Assembly: GCA_905210875.1 (NCBI GenBank) | Contig: CAJLYN010000022.1 | Location: forward strand, 1 to 16,934 | From: an uncultured Bacteroides sp. | GTDB taxonomy: Bacteria; Bacteroidota; Bacteroidia; Bacteroidales; UBA11471 | Reading direction: 5' to 3' | DNA: 16,934 nt | In this document: positions 1 through 8,623 of the stretch, in pieces | Numbering within the stretch: position 1 is the stretch's first letter | Layout of the letters: the number at the start of each line of letters is the position of its first letter | Notes under the pieces: generated by a model | Seen by the model: only the letters and a program-made list of their open reading frames with translations | Told to the model about the DNA's origin: nothing | The model's database searches: none | Program-made: the position numbers and the translations under genes

Positions 1-61
1 AGAAATGGAAAAAATTCTTCAGGATGTTGCTGCTGATGTCGCAAACCGATTTAAGGCTTAG
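1..61 (+). CDS. atpA: ATP synthase F1 subunit alpha, C-terminal end (partial)
   Basis: Only the last 19 codons and the TAG stop (59-61) are in the window; the reading frame begins at base 2. They read EMEKILQDVAADVANRFKA, which matches the usual end of the F1 alpha subunit (a short helix ending in a VANxFKA-like tail). The alpha subunit forms the non-catalytic nucleotide sites of the F1 hexamer. The stop lies 5 bases before the start of atpG, the expected order in the Bacteroidota ATP synthase operon (atpH-atpA-atpG). The identification rests mainly on this tail and on the neighbouring atpG. Confidence 0.85.
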   Translation, partial: EMEKILQDVAADVANRFKA

Positions 62-66
62 AAGTT

Positions 67-945
67 ATGTCAACAATGCGCGAATTGAAGGGAAGAATCG
101 GGTCTGTCCAGTCTTCCCAAAAGATTACCAGTGCTATGAAGATGATTTCTTCGGCAAAGTTGCGCAAGGCCGAACAGGCTCTGCGCGGCATGGCACCGTA
201 CCGGGAACAGTTGCAGCTTACTATCAACAATCTGTTGGAAGCCGACCGTGAGTATGAGTCGCCATTGGCACAGCAGCGTCCTGTGCACCGTGTGGCGTTG
301 ATACTGTTGGCTTCGGACGAGGGTCTGTGTGGCGCCTATAACTCCAATCTGTACAAAGCGCTGCTGTCTCGTCTGTCCGAGTTGCATGCCGCTTTTCCCG
401 GGCAACTTGCCATCGACGTCTATCCTGCCGGAAAGAAGGTAATTTCTGCGGTGGAACATACTGTCGGAATAACCGTTTGTCGACGAGATTATTTCCATGC
501 CAAAAGTACTCCCGACGAGTTGAAACGTCTCGTCGGTGAGTTGACGGCTTCGTTCCTGGCCGGCGAGTATGATAGGGTAGAGTGTATATACACCCATTAC
601 AAGAGTGTTGCTACTCAGACTGTTCGCACCCGGCAGTTGCTCCCTGTGAGCATCGAAGATATGCAATCGGGTCGAAAACGCCCTTCTCGGGTTACCCCTT
701 ATATATATGAGCCCGACTGTGCCACGATTTTTGAAACCGTGATGCCGCTTTTTGTCAATGCTTCGTTAATCGAGGCCTGTCTGCAAAGCCGTACATCGGA
801 ACAGGGAGCCCGCATCCTTGCCATGCAGACAGCCAGTGACAACGCCGGCAAGTTGCTCGACGAGTTGCGTATCGAATACAATAAGTTGCGTCAGCAAGGA
901 ATCACCAATGAGCTGCTCGATATTATGGGCGGTTCGGTGAGATGA
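67..945 (+). CDS. atpG: ATP synthase F1 subunit gamma
   Basis: This 292-residue protein is the central rotor shaft of F1Fo ATP synthase, transmitting rotation between the c-ring and the alpha3-beta3 head at the inner face of the cytoplasmic membrane. The N-terminal helix (about residues 2-40, beginning STMRELKGRIGSVQSSQKIT) and the C-terminal helix (about 245-292, ending LLDIMGGSVR) are the two strands of the gamma coiled coil. The central Rossmann-like part carries the family signature SDEGLCGAYNSN near residues 82-93. The length is normal for the family. The start at 67 fits the 5-base gap after atpA, so the genes are probably translationally coupled. A strong terminator follows 19 bases after the stop, so atpG is likely the last gene of the ATP synthase operon. 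Confidence 0.97.
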   Translation: MSTMRELKGRIGSVQSSQKITSAMKMISSAKLRKAEQALRGMAPYREQLQLTINNLLEADREYESPLAQQRPVHRVALILLASDEGLCGAYNSNLYKALLSRLSELHAAFPGQLAIDVYPAGKKVISAVEHTVGITVCRRDYFHAKSTPDELKRLVGELTASFLAGEYDRVECIYTHYKSVATQTVRTRQLLPVSIEDMQSGRKRPSRVTPYIYEPDCATIFETVMPLFVNASLIEACLQSRTSEQGARILAMQTASDNAGKLLDELRIEYNKLRQQGITNELLDIMGGSVR

Positions 946-964
946 ACCTTATAGCAAATCCTCC

Positions 965-993
965 AAAGTACCGGGTCCCGGCCTGGTACTTTT
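965..993 (+). terminator. Rho-independent terminator after atpG
   Basis: AAAGTACCGGG (965-975) pairs with CCTGGTACTTT (982-992), an 11-bp stem with one G-U pair and a six-base loop. A short T stretch broken by A follows (990-995). It lies 19 bases after the atpG stop and before nuoI, so it should separate the ATP synthase transcript from the nuo genes at least partly. I see no good TAnnTTTG element between this hairpin and nuoI; the closest, TACTTTTA at 987-994, overlaps the hairpin and mismatches the last base. Confidence 0.75.
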
Positions 994-1035
994 ATATGTA
1001 ATAAAACGAAAAAAGAAAGAGCTACATTACCATTT

Positions 1036-1497
1036 ATGGAAAGTTTAAAAAATTACTTTGTCAATTTCTGGAAAGGTCTGTGGAGTCTTCTCGTGGGAAT
1101 GAAGGTAACAGGTACCGAGTTTGTTACCCCCAAGGTTACCGAGAAGTATCCCGAGAATCGTGAAACGTTGAAGATAGGCGACCGATTCAGAGCCACTCTT
1201 ACGCTAAAATTCGATGCCGAAGGCCACCACAAATGTATCGCGTGCGGTATCTGTCAGATGAACTGCCCCAATCATACGATACAGGTTATCTCCAAGAAAG
1301 TCGAGACCGAAGACGGTAAGACCAAACGTGTGCTCGATGATTACATCTATGACCTGGGCAGTTGCGTCTTCTGCCAGTTGTGTGTGAACACCTGTCCTCA
1401 CGATGCCTTGGAGTTTACCAACGAATTTGAACAGGCCGTCTTTGACCGTACCAAATTGGTAAAGCATCTTAACCGTAAACCTGAAAATTTAAAATAA
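1036..1497 (+). CDS. nuoI: NADH-quinone oxidoreductase subunit I (2x[4Fe-4S])
   Basis: NuoI carries the N6a/N6b iron-sulfur clusters that pass electrons toward the quinone site at the junction of the peripheral and membrane arms of complex I. The 153-residue protein has two ferredoxin-type motifs: CIACGICQMNCP (Cys67, 70, 73, 77) and CVFCQLCVNTCP (Cys110, 113, 116, 120). The N-terminus (residues 1-25) is an amphipathic, Trp-rich helix as expected for membrane attachment. It is shorter than E. coli NuoI (180 residues), mainly at the C-terminus. It is the first nuo gene here; no nuoH or nuoCD precedes it, and atpG with its terminator lies directly upstream. nuoJ follows after 10 bases. The start at 1036 places the family N-terminus correctly. 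Confidence 0.95.
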   Translation: MESLKNYFVNFWKGLWSLLVGMKVTGTEFVTPKVTEKYPENRETLKIGDRFRATLTLKFDAEGHHKCIACGICQMNCPNHTIQVISKKVETEDGKTKRVLDDYIYDLGSCVFCQLCVNTCPHDALEFTNEFEQAVFDRTKLVKHLNRKPENLK

Positions 1498-1507
1498 CAT
1501 TCTCGAT

Positions 1508-2020
1508 ATGGAACAAGTAGCCAATCAAGTCATATTCTTCCTGCTCTCGGCGGTTATCGTCGTTTGCTCGATTATGGCCGTGACCAGTCGTCGCATATTG
1601 CGCGCGGCAACGTATTTGCTTTTTGTGCTTTTTGCAACGGCCGGGTATTATTTTCAACTCGACTATCATTTTCTGGGAGCTGTACAGATAACGATTTATG
1701 CCGGAGGTATTCTCGTGCTTTTCGTTTTTGCCATTCTTCTCACCAGTAAACTTGGAGAAAAGAGCGAACGCATCTCTTCGCGCAAACGGGCATGGGGCCT
1801 GGTTGCCGCCATTTTTGGCGCCTGCATCTGCGGATATACTCTTTTGACTCACGACTTTTTCCCCTCACAGTTTTATCAGGCCGGAGAGCTTGACATGAAA
1901 ATGGTGGGCCATGCGCTCATGGGCATGGACAAATACCAGTACCTGTTGCCTTTTGAAGCCATCAGTGTGCTGTTACTCGCTTGTATAATCGGTGGCATCA
2001 TGATTGCCCGTAAAAGATAA
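1508..2020 (+). CDS. nuoJ: NADH-quinone oxidoreductase subunit J
   Basis: This 170-residue, very hydrophobic protein fits NuoJ (ND6 type), a membrane subunit of complex I next to the quinone cavity. About five transmembrane segments are visible. The third carries the family signature VQITIYAGGILVLFVFAILL (about residues 59-78), the helix known to contain the pi-bulge involved in proton-pathway coupling. The last segment (about 147-168) ends in the basic tail ARKR. The gene starts 10 bases after nuoI and ends 8 bases before nuoK, as expected for a shared transcript. Confidence 0.94.
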   Translation: MEQVANQVIFFLLSAVIVVCSIMAVTSRRILRAATYLLFVLFATAGYYFQLDYHFLGAVQITIYAGGILVLFVFAILLTSKLGEKSERISSRKRAWGLVAAIFGACICGYTLLTHDFFPSQFYQAGELDMKMVGHALMGMDKYQYLLPFEAISVLLLACIIGGIMIARKR

Positions 2021-2028
2021 GGAATACT

Positions 2029-2340
2029 ATGGAAATACCCATGATTTATTATGTTGTGGTGAGTACCATCATGTTTTTTGCCGGCGTTTACGGTTTTGTA
2101 ACCCGTCATAACCTGTTGGCCATTCTCATATCGCTTGAACTCATGCTCAACGCGGTCGATATCAACTTTGTCGTCTTCAACCGCTATCTCTTCCCCGGTC
2201 AGCTCGAAGGTTTCTTCTTCACGCTCTTCGCCGTGGCCATTGCTGCTGCCGAGACGGCGATTGCCATTGCCATCATCATCAACATATACCGGAACATTCG
2301 TAACATCAATGTCGATAACGTCGACAAAATGAAATATTGA
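2029..2340 (+). CDS. nuoK: NADH-quinone oxidoreductase subunit K
   Basis: NuoK (ND4L type) is a three-helix membrane subunit that links the quinone module to the antiporter-like subunits. The product is 103 residues, the usual size. The two membrane glutamates central to proton transfer in E. coli NuoK are both present in context: the Glu in SLELMLNAV (helix 2) and the Glu in AAAETAIAIAI (helix 3). The tail INVDNVDKMKY resembles the E. coli tail LNIDSVSEMRG. An alternative start at 2041 (MIYYVVV) would remove four residues and aligns at least as well with the family. The choice between 2029 and 2041 is not settled. Confidence 0.95.
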   Translation: MEIPMIYYVVVSTIMFFAGVYGFVTRHNLLAILISLELMLNAVDINFVVFNRYLFPGQLEGFFFTLFAVAIAAAETAIAIAIIINIYRNIRNINVDNVDKMKY

Positions 2341-2366
2341 GAAACTATCGCTACTGAACAACGATT

Positions 2367-4271
2367 ATGGAATACTCTTACATCATACTGTTGTTGCCGA
2401 TGCTGATGTTTATCATGCTCGGACTTTGCGGCCACAAGATGTCGCATCGCACGGCCGGATTGTTAGGCACATCGGGCCTTTTCATCATTACCATTCTCTC
2501 GTATATCGTCGCTGCTCAATATTTCATGCAGCCGCGTGTCGATGGCATTTATCCCACGGTGACTCCGTACCACTTTGAGTGGTTGCGCTTTACCGAGTGG
2601 CTGCACATCGACCTGGGTATCATGCTCGACCCCATTTCGGTCATGATGCTGGTGGTTATCACCACGGTATCGTCGATGGTGCATCTTTATAGCCTCGGCT
2701 ATATGCACGGTGAGGTCGGTTTCCAGCGTTACTACGCTTTCCTCTCGCTCTTCACCTTCTCGATGCTTGGCCTGGTAGTGGCCACCAATATTTTCCAGAT
2801 GTATATCTTCTGGGAACTTGTGGGTGTGTCGTCTTACCTGCTCATCGGTTTCTATTACACCCGTCAGTCGGCAGTTGCCGCTTCCAAGAAAGCATTTATT
2901 GTTACCCGCTTTGCCGACCTGGGATTCCTCCTTGGTATTTTGCTGCTCTCTTACTATACCAAAACTTTCGACTTCGCTACTCTGACCAGCGGCGATGTCT
3001 CCCTGGTAGGTACCACAGCAGGAAAGACATTCCTCGGTATCTCGGTGGCTTCATGGGCCATGGCTCTTGTCTTCATGGGAGGTGCCGGTAAGTCGGCCAT
3101 GTTCCCGTTGCACATCTGGCTGCCCGACGCCATGGAGGGTCCTACTCCCGTATCGGCCCTTATCCATGCCGCAACGATGGTAGTGGCCGGTGTGTTCCTG
3201 GTAGCCCGTCTCTTCCCGATTTATGTAACTACTCCTGAGGTTTTGACCTTTATCACTGTCATCGGTGCTGTTACTGCCCTCTATGCAGCGGTTGTGGCTT
3301 GTGTGCAGACCGACATCAAGCGTGTTCTTGCCTTTTCTACCATTTCGCAGATTGCCTTTATGATGGTGGCTCTGGGTGTAACGACCGAGATGAACGGTCA
3401 CGGTGCTCTGGGTTATATGGCTTCGATGTTCCACCTCTTTACCCATGCCATGTTCAAGGCTCTTCTCTTCCTGGGTGCCGGTGCCATCATTCATGCCGTA
3501 CACTCCAACGAGATGTCGGCGATGGGTGGCTTGCGCAAATATATGCCCATTACCCATATCACTTTCCTCATTGCTTGTCTGGCCATAGCCGGTATCCCTC
3601 CCTTCTCGGGTTTTTTCAGTAAAGACGAGATTCTCGCCGCCGCCTTTGAGAAGAGCGCTTTCTGGGGCGTGTGGATGTCGCTGGTAGCCGGTCTGACGGC
3701 ATTCTATATGTTCCGTCTCTACTACAACATCTTCTGGGGAAAAGAGGCTCAGCATGAGCATACGCCTCACGAGGCTCCCAAGACGATGACGATACCTCTG
3801 CTCTTCCTCGCTTTGGTAACCTGTGTTGCCGGATTCATACCTTTCGGACACTTTGTAACGGCCAGTGGCTTTTCATATACAATTCATCTCGATTGGGCTG
3901 TGGCTGCGACAAGCATCTGCATCGCTGTAATCGGCATTGCCGTAGCAACGTGGCTTTACCTCTCACCCAACGACAAGCCCGCACGCATGGCACAGTCTAT
4001 GAGTTCGCTCTACCGTTGGGCCTATCATCGTTTCTATATCGATGAGGTCTATATGTTCGTTACCCACAAAATCATATTCCGGCACATCTGCACGCCTATT
4101 GCATGGTTCGACCGTCATGTTGTCGACGGGACGATGAATCTCATGGCGACACTCACCCAGTCGGCTTCTTACCACATACGTGGCTTGCAATCGGGACGTC
4201 TGCAATCTTATGCTGTCGTCTTCCTGCTGGGCGCCATGATTATCGCCGCCATCGTGTTGTATTGTATCTAA
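2367..4271 (+). CDS. nuoL: NADH-quinone oxidoreductase subunit L
   Basis: NuoL is the distal antiporter-like, proton-pumping subunit of complex I, with a long lateral helix that clamps the membrane arm. The 634-residue product has the expected size and many transmembrane segments. Key charged residues are in place: Glu150 in the helix reading FWELVGVSSYLLIGFY, Lys242 in GGAGKSAMFPLHIWLPDAM (TM7 lysine), and Lys419 in GFFSKDEIL (TM12). The hydrophilic stretch near residues 530-580 before the last hydrophobic segment fits the lateral-helix region. It starts 26 bases after nuoK and ends 40 bases before nuoM, the largest gaps inside the cluster. Confidence 0.97.
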   Translation: MEYSYIILLLPMLMFIMLGLCGHKMSHRTAGLLGTSGLFIITILSYIVAAQYFMQPRVDGIYPTVTPYHFEWLRFTEWLHIDLGIMLDPISVMMLVVITTVSSMVHLYSLGYMHGEVGFQRYYAFLSLFTFSMLGLVVATNIFQMYIFWELVGVSSYLLIGFYYTRQSAVAASKKAFIVTRFADLGFLLGILLLSYYTKTFDFATLTSGDVSLVGTTAGKTFLGISVASWAMALVFMGGAGKSAMFPLHIWLPDAMEGPTPVSALIHAATMVVAGVFLVARLFPIYVTTPEVLTFITVIGAVTALYAAVVACVQTDIKRVLAFSTISQIAFMMVALGVTTEMNGHGALGYMASMFHLFTHAMFKALLFLGAGAIIHAVHSNEMSAMGGLRKYMPITHITFLIACLAIAGIPPFSGFFSKDEILAAAFEKSAFWGVWMSLVAGLTAFYMFRLYYNIFWGKEAQHEHTPHEAPKTMTIPLLFLALVTCVAGFIPFGHFVTASGFSYTIHLDWAVAATSICIAVIGIAVATWLYLSPNDKPARMAQSMSSLYRWAYHRFYIDEVYMFVTHKIIFRHICTPIAWFDRHVVDGTMNLMATLTQSASYHIRGLQSGRLQSYAVVFLLGAMIIAAIVLYCI

Positions 4272-4311
4272 TTCAGTATGTCGAAACAGAAAAAACGAGT
4301 TTAATACAGTT

Positions 4312-5811
4312 ATGAACTTCTTATCATTATTCGTACTTATTCCTTTATTGATGATGGCCGGACTGGCCCTTTCGAGGAATATGAAACAGATACGGACTGT
4401 TGCCGTGATAGGGTCGTCGTTGCAGCTTGTCTTCGCCTTTATCGTGTTGTTCCTGTTCTTGGGCGAACGTGCTGCCGGGAATACGGCCGAGATGCTTTTC
4501 GTGGCCGATTCCGTGTGGTATGCTCCTTTGAATATTCATTATACCGTCGGTGTCGACGGCGTGTCGGTAGCCATGCTGCTGCTCTCGGCCATCGTTGTTT
4601 TTGCCGGCGTTTTTGCTTCGTGGAAAATCGATCCGCTGCCCAAAGAGTTTTTCTTGTGGCTGATACTTCTCTCCATCGGTGTGTTTGGCTTCTTTATCTC
4701 GATAAACCTCTTCACGATGTTTATGTTCTACGAGATAGCCCTTATTCCCATGTACCTTCTTATTGGTGTTTGGGGTAGTGGTAACAAGACCTATTCGGCC
4801 ATGAAGCTGACCCTTATGCTCATGGGTGGCTCGGCTCTCCTGCTGGTAGGTATCCTGGGTATATATTTCAACTCTTCGGCCGATGGAAACCTTACCATGA
4901 ACATTCTCGAAATTGCCAAGAACAATGCCATACCGCACGAAATGCAGTATTATCTCTTCCCCCTTACCTTTGTGGGATTCGGCGTGTTGGGAGCCATGTT
5001 CCCCTTCCACACATGGTCGCCCGATGGTCATGCTTCGGCGCCCACGGCCGTGTCGATGTTGCATGCCGGTGTGCTGATGAAACTGGGAGGTTACGGCTGT
5101 TTCCGTGTAGCTATGTACCTCATGCCCTGGGCCGCTACCGAGTTGTCGTGGATATTTCTGATTCTCACCGGTATCAGTGTGGTTTACGGTGCATTCAGCG
5201 CTTGTGTACAGACCGACCTTAAATACATCAACGCCTACTCTTCGGTGAGCCACTGTGGTCTTGTGCTTTTTGCCCTGCTCATGTGGAACACGACGGCCAT
5301 GACGGGTGCCGTGCTGCAAATGCTCTCGCACGGCTTGATGACGGCTCTCTTCTTTGCCCTCATCGGTATGATATATGGTCGCACCCATACCCGTGACATC
5401 CGTGAGATGGGCGGCCTGATGAAGATTATGCCGTTCCTTTCGGCCTCCTATGTGATAGCCGGTCTCGCTTCGCTGGGCCTCCCCGGATTGAGCGGCTTCG
5501 TAGCCGAGATGACCGTCTTTGTCGGTTCGTTCCAGTGGGACGACCCCTTCCGCCGTGTCTTCACCATTCTGGCTTGCACGTCGATTGTGATTACCGCCGT
5601 CTATATCCTGCGTGTGGTGGGCAAGTTGCTTTACGGTAAAATACAGAATGAACATCACCGTGAACTTACCGATGCTGCCTGGTACGAGCGCCTCTCGGCC
5701 ATTACCCTTATTGTGGGTGTTGCTGCCATAGGTATGGCTCCGGGTTGGATTTCCCATCTCATCAGCGACAGCATGAGTGTGATAAGTGAACGTATTATGC
5801 AATATATCTAA
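4312..5811 (+). CDS. nuoM: NADH-quinone oxidoreductase subunit M
   Basis: NuoM is the middle antiporter-like proton-pumping subunit of complex I. The 499-residue product has the typical 14-helix hydrophobic pattern. Conserved features include Glu141 in [16 protein letters not shown] (TM5), Lys257 in [12 protein letters not shown] (TM8) and Glu399 in [13 protein letters not shown] (TM12). In the TM7 segment [18 protein letters not shown], the position nine residues before Trp, which is Lys234 in E. coli NuoM and Lys in NuoL and NuoN of this cluster, is Leu226. No lysine lies elsewhere in that helix. This may be normal for Bacteroidota NuoM; it is listed as a finding. The start at 4312 follows nuoL by 40 bases; nuoN follows after 14. 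Confidence 0.97.
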   Translation: MNFLSLFVLIPLLMMAGLALSRNMKQIRTVAVIGSSLQLVFAFIVLFLFLGERAAGNTAEMLFVADSVWYAPLNIHYTVGVDGVSVAMLLLSAIVVFAGVFASWKIDPLPKEFFLWLILLSIGVFGFFISINLFTMFMFYEIALIPMYLLIGVWGSGNKTYSAMKLTLMLMGGSALLLVGILGIYFNSSADGNLTMNILEIAKNNAIPHEMQYYLFPLTFVGFGVLGAMFPFHTWSPDGHASAPTAVSMLHAGVLMKLGGYGCFRVAMYLMPWAATELSWIFLILTGISVVYGAFSACVQTDLKYINAYSSVSHCGLVLFALLMWNTTAMTGAVLQMLSHGLMTALFFALIGMIYGRTHTRDIREMGGLMKIMPFLSASYVIAGLASLGLPGLSGFVAEMTVFVGSFQWDDPFRRVFTILACTSIVITAVYILRVVGKLLYGKIQNEHHRELTDAAWYERLSAITLIVGVAAIGMAPGWISHLISDSMSVISERIMQYI

Positions 5812-5825
5812 TCAAGGAAAAGTAT

Positions 5826-7247
5826 ATGGATTTTTCAAACTTTTTATGGATGCGCGATGAGTTGTCGCTTCTGGCAGTCATTCTAGTCCTGTTTCTTTAC
5901 GACACATTCTCTACCGAGAAGGGCCGCCGCGCTTTCTCTTGGGTTGCCTGCCTGTTACTGGCTGTGCAGACGGCTTTCCTCTTTTTCAACCCTGCGACAG
6001 GTGAGGCTTTCGGCGGTATGTATCAGACCTCTCCGGCTATTAATATTGTAAAAATTGTTCTTAACATAGGAACGTTGCTGGTTCTTATCCAGGCCAATGT
6101 GTGGGCCAAGGCTCCCGACATGAAAGTGCGTCGGGGTGAGTTTTATGTGCTCACGCTGATGACCTTGCTGGGTATGTACCTGATGATTTCGTCGGGTAAC
6201 TTCCTGATATTCTTCATCGGTCTTGAAATGGCATCGCTTCCGCTTACGGCACTTGTCGCCATTGAGAAATACCATCAACTTTCTTACGAGGCTGCTGCCA
6301 AGTATGTCTTTGTGGCACTCTTCTCCTCGTCGCTCATGCTGTTGGGTATCTCCTTCATTTACGGTGCTGTGGGTACGCTCTACTTCGACGATATTGCTGC
6401 CAGTCTGGTGGGCACGCCGCTTCTTTATGTAGGCCTTGTCCTTTTCCTTGCCGGTATGGGATTCAAGATTTCCATCGTGCCCTTCCATCTCTGGACGGCC
6501 GATGTCTACCAGGGAGCTCCGACCTCCATTACGGCCTATCTCTCGGTCATCTCCAAAGGTGCTGCCGCCTTTGCCCTGATGGTGGTACTCTTCAAGGTCT
6601 TCTCTTCGGTGGCTGCCGTATGGCAACCGGTACTGTGGGGACTCATCGTCATTACCATCACCATCGGTAACCTCTTTGCCGTGCGTCAGAAAAACCTCAA
6701 ACGCTTCATGGCCTTCTCTTCGATTTCACAGGCTGGATATATTCTGCTGGGGGTTATTGCCGGTTCGGCCGTGGGTATGACCTCGCTCATCTATTATGTG
6801 CTGGTGTATGTATTCTCCAACCTGGCCGTGTTCGGTGTAATCTCGGTTATCGAGAACGCAACGGGCAAGGTCGACATGGACGATTACAACGGTCTCTATC
6901 GCACCAATCCCAAGTTGAGTGTCGCCTTGATGCTGGCGCTCTTCTCTCTGGCCGGTATTCCTCCTTTTGCCGGATTTTTCAGCAAGTTCTTTATTTTCTA
7001 TGCTGCCGTCGAGGAAGGATTCTATGTGCTGGTGTTCATCGCCCTGCTCAATACCATTATCTCGCTCTATTACTATCTGCTGGTGGTGAAGGCGATGTTT
7101 ATCCGTCAAGACGATTGTGTGATACCGACCATTCAGAGCGACGGAGCTTCGAAACTCAGCATCTCGCTGTGTGTGCTCGGTGTGCTGCTTGTGGGCCTCA
7201 TTAGCGGCATCTATTCATCGATAGCACCGCTTTCCTTTGGCATGTAA
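5826..7247 (+). CDS. nuoN: NADH-quinone oxidoreductase subunit N
   Basis: NuoN is the antiporter-like subunit nearest the quinone module. The 473-residue product shows the conserved Glu134 in [19 protein letters not shown] (TM5), Lys214 in [19 protein letters not shown] (TM7) and Lys244 in [14 protein letters not shown] (TM8), plus [17 protein letters not shown] late in the protein. Its length is usual for the family. It is the last gene of the nuo cluster, 14 bases after nuoM, and is followed after 24 bases by a very strong terminator. The next gene, fabD, is convergent. Confidence 0.97.
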   Translation: MDFSNFLWMRDELSLLAVILVLFLYDTFSTEKGRRAFSWVACLLLAVQTAFLFFNPATGEAFGGMYQTSPAINIVKIVLNIGTLLVLIQANVWAKAPDMKVRRGEFYVLTLMTLLGMYLMISSGNFLIFFIGLEMASLPLTALVAIEKYHQLSYEAAAKYVFVALFSSSLMLLGISFIYGAVGTLYFDDIAASLVGTPLLYVGLVLFLAGMGFKISIVPFHLWTADVYQGAPTSITAYLSVISKGAAAFALMVVLFKVFSSVAAVWQPVLWGLIVITITIGNLFAVRQKNLKRFMAFSSISQAGYILLGVIAGSAVGMTSLIYYVLVYVFSNLAVFGVISVIENATGKVDMDDYNGLYRTNPKLSVALMLALFSLAGIPPFAGFFSKFFIFYAAVEEGFYVLVFIALLNTIISLYYYLLVVKAMFIRQDDCVIPTIQSDGASKLSISLCVLGVLLVGLISGIYSSIAPLSFGM

Positions 7248-7271
7248 TTTCTGATAGATATATACGACAGG

Positions 7272-7309
7272 TAAGGCGTCGGGAAAGAAACTTCCCGACG
7301 CCTTATTTA
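7272..7309 (+). terminator. Rho-independent terminator of the nuo operon
   Basis: TAAGGCGTCGGGAA (7272-7285) and TTCCCGACGCCTTA (7292-7305) form a perfect 14-bp stem with a six-base loop, followed by TTTATATT. It lies 24 bases after the nuoN stop and is a textbook end for the nuoI-N transcript. Confidence 0.92.
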
Positions 7310-7371
7310 TATTGATTCGCGCTTTTCTACAATATGGGTCGCAATGCTACCGGGTCGGTAGATATAATTTA

Positions 7372-7411
7372 GAAGGGGCACAACAATCGTTTGGATTTGT
7401 TATGCCCCTTC
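7372..7411 (-). terminator. Probable terminator of fabD
   Basis: GAAGGGGCA (7372-7380) pairs with TGCCCCTTC (7403-7411). After one mismatch the stem continues as AACAA (7382-7386) with TTGTT (7397-7401). Read on the minus strand, the hairpin is followed by TAAATTATAT, an A/T-rich but poor U tract. It lies about 70 bases beyond the fabD stop, so fabD and nuoN each seem to have their own terminator. The remaining bases between the two genes (7412-7481) hold nothing I recognise. Confidence 0.6.
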
Positions 7412-7481
7412 GGATTAAAGGTTTACAAAGTCGACGGGTTGGATAGAATGTCAACGACCCGTTGAGAGGTTGAGGAACGGT

Positions 7482-8363
7482 TTATTGCACGCCCGAGGTC
7501 TCTACCTCTTTGTTGATTTTCTTGATAAGGCCTTGCAGCACGCTGCCGGGACCTACTTCGGTAAACGAGGTGGCACCGTCGGCAATCATGTTGAGCACCG
7601 ATTGTGTCCAGCGTACCGGAGCGGTAAGTTGGGCTATCAGGTTGGCTTTGATGGCGGCAGGGTCGGTTACAGCCTGTGCGCTTACGTTTTGGTAAACGGG
7701 GCATTTTGGCTCGAAGAACTGGGTGTGAGCAATAGCTTCGGCCAGTTCTGCGCGGGCCGGTTCCATCAGCGGTGAGTGGAAGGCGCCACCCACTTTCAGT
7801 TTCAGGGCACGTTTGGCTCCGGCGGCAAGCATCTTCTCGCAAGCAGCGTCGATACCTTTTTCGTCGCCCGAGATAACGACCTGTCCCGGGCAGTTGTAGT
7901 TGGCCGGAACGACAACGCCTTCGGTTACCGAAGCGCAGATTTCTTCTATTTTCTCATCGGGGAGAGCCAATACGGCTGCCATGGTCGAGGGAGTAGCCTC
8001 GCAGGCTTTCTGCATGGCGCGGGCACGGGCAGCTACCAGGCGTACGCCGTCTTCAAACGAAAGGGCTCCGGCAGCAACCAGGGCCGAGAATTCGCCGAGC
8101 GAGTGCCCGGCTACCATGTCGGGGCAGAAGGCTTCACCCATTGTTTTGGCGAGAATCACCGAGTGCAGGAAGATGGCCGGTTGGGTAACCTTGGTCTGAC
8201 GCAGGTCTTCGTCGGTTCCGGCAAACATCAGGTCGGTGATGCGGAAACCTAATATCTCGTTGGCTTTCTCAAACATGACTTTGGCTTCGCTGTTGGTGTC
8301 GTACAGCTCTTTGCCCATGCCTACGAATTGGGCGCCTTGTCCCGGAAATACAAATGCTTTCAT
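7482..8363 (-). CDS. fabD: Malonyl-CoA:ACP transacylase
   Basis: FabD moves the malonyl group from malonyl-CoA to acyl carrier protein, supplying the extender unit for type II fatty acid synthesis in the cytoplasm. The start is set at 8363 because the protein then begins MKAFVFPGQGAQFVGMG, the family N-terminus with its oxyanion-hole GQGAQ motif. A longer in-frame reading back to 8489 has no family support and would cover the promoter. The product is 293 residues. Catalytic features are the nucleophile Ser88 in GHSLGEFSA, Arg113 in AARARAMQ and His196 in GGAFHSPLM. It is monocistronic here, convergent with nuoN and divergent from the PCMD gene. No other fatty-acid genes are in the window. Confidence 0.97.
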   Translation of the reverse strand: MKAFVFPGQGAQFVGMGKELYDTNSEAKVMFEKANEILGFRITDLMFAGTDEDLRQTKVTQPAIFLHSVILAKTMGEAFCPDMVAGHSLGEFSALVAAGALSFEDGVRLVAARARAMQKACEATPSTMAAVLALPDEKIEEICASVTEGVVVPANYNCPGQVVISGDEKGIDAACEKMLAAGAKRALKLKVGGAFHSPLMEPARAELAEAIAHTQFFEPKCPVYQNVSAQAVTDPAAIKANLIAQLTAPVRWTQSVLNMIADGATSFTEVGPGSVLQGLIKKINKEVETSGVQ

Positions 8364-8398
8364 AATCGTTAGGTTATAATGTTTTTGTAAAAACTGCA

Positions 8399-8406
8399 CA
8401 AAGGTA
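8399..8406 (-). promoter_or_regulatory. -7 promoter element of fabD
   Basis: Minus-strand TACCTTTG fits the Bacteroidota -7 consensus TAnnTTTG and lies 35 bases upstream of the fabD ATG. The -33 element is not distinct. If this promoter is used, the longer in-frame reading of fabD is excluded, which supports the start at 8363. Confidence 0.6.
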
Positions 8407-8595
8407 GTTATTTTTTGTCGAAAAGTTGGTTTTTGCTCGGCTAATCGGCCTTGTCTGCCCATAAGTTGCGAGAAAATGATATAAATCATGGGTTAAAGGC
8501 GACAAAATTACTTTGTCGTGTCGGAAATTGAGTAGAAAAAGTCGAATTTACCGAAAAAACTTTCGGAGCTTCTATGCGTTTTCTGCCCTATTGCC

Positions 8596-8603
8596 TATCT
8601 TTG
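8596..8603 (+). promoter_or_regulatory. -7 promoter element of the PCMD gene
   Basis: TATCTTTG fits the Bacteroidota -7 consensus TAnnTTTG and ends 20 bases before the ATG at 8624, giving a short leader. A GTTTTC stretch about 14 bases upstream could serve as a poor -33 element. The 260 bases between fabD and this gene hold this promoter and the divergent fabD promoter, and nothing else I recognise. Confidence 0.55.
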
Positions 8604-8623
8604 TCGTGAATTAAGTACCGTAT

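Noticed and set aside
4345..5802. Long open frame of 485 codons antisense to nuoM
   Set aside because: The nuoM frame has full family support. The antisense product is His/Arg/Gly-rich with no recognisable domain, a codon-bias shadow.
7776..8252. Open frame antisense to fabD
   Set aside because: fabD catalytic motifs lie on the other strand and this product has no family resemblance.
8364..8489. N-terminal extension of fabD to an upstream ATG
   Set aside because: The extension has no family counterpart, and the -7 element at 8399-8406 lies inside it.
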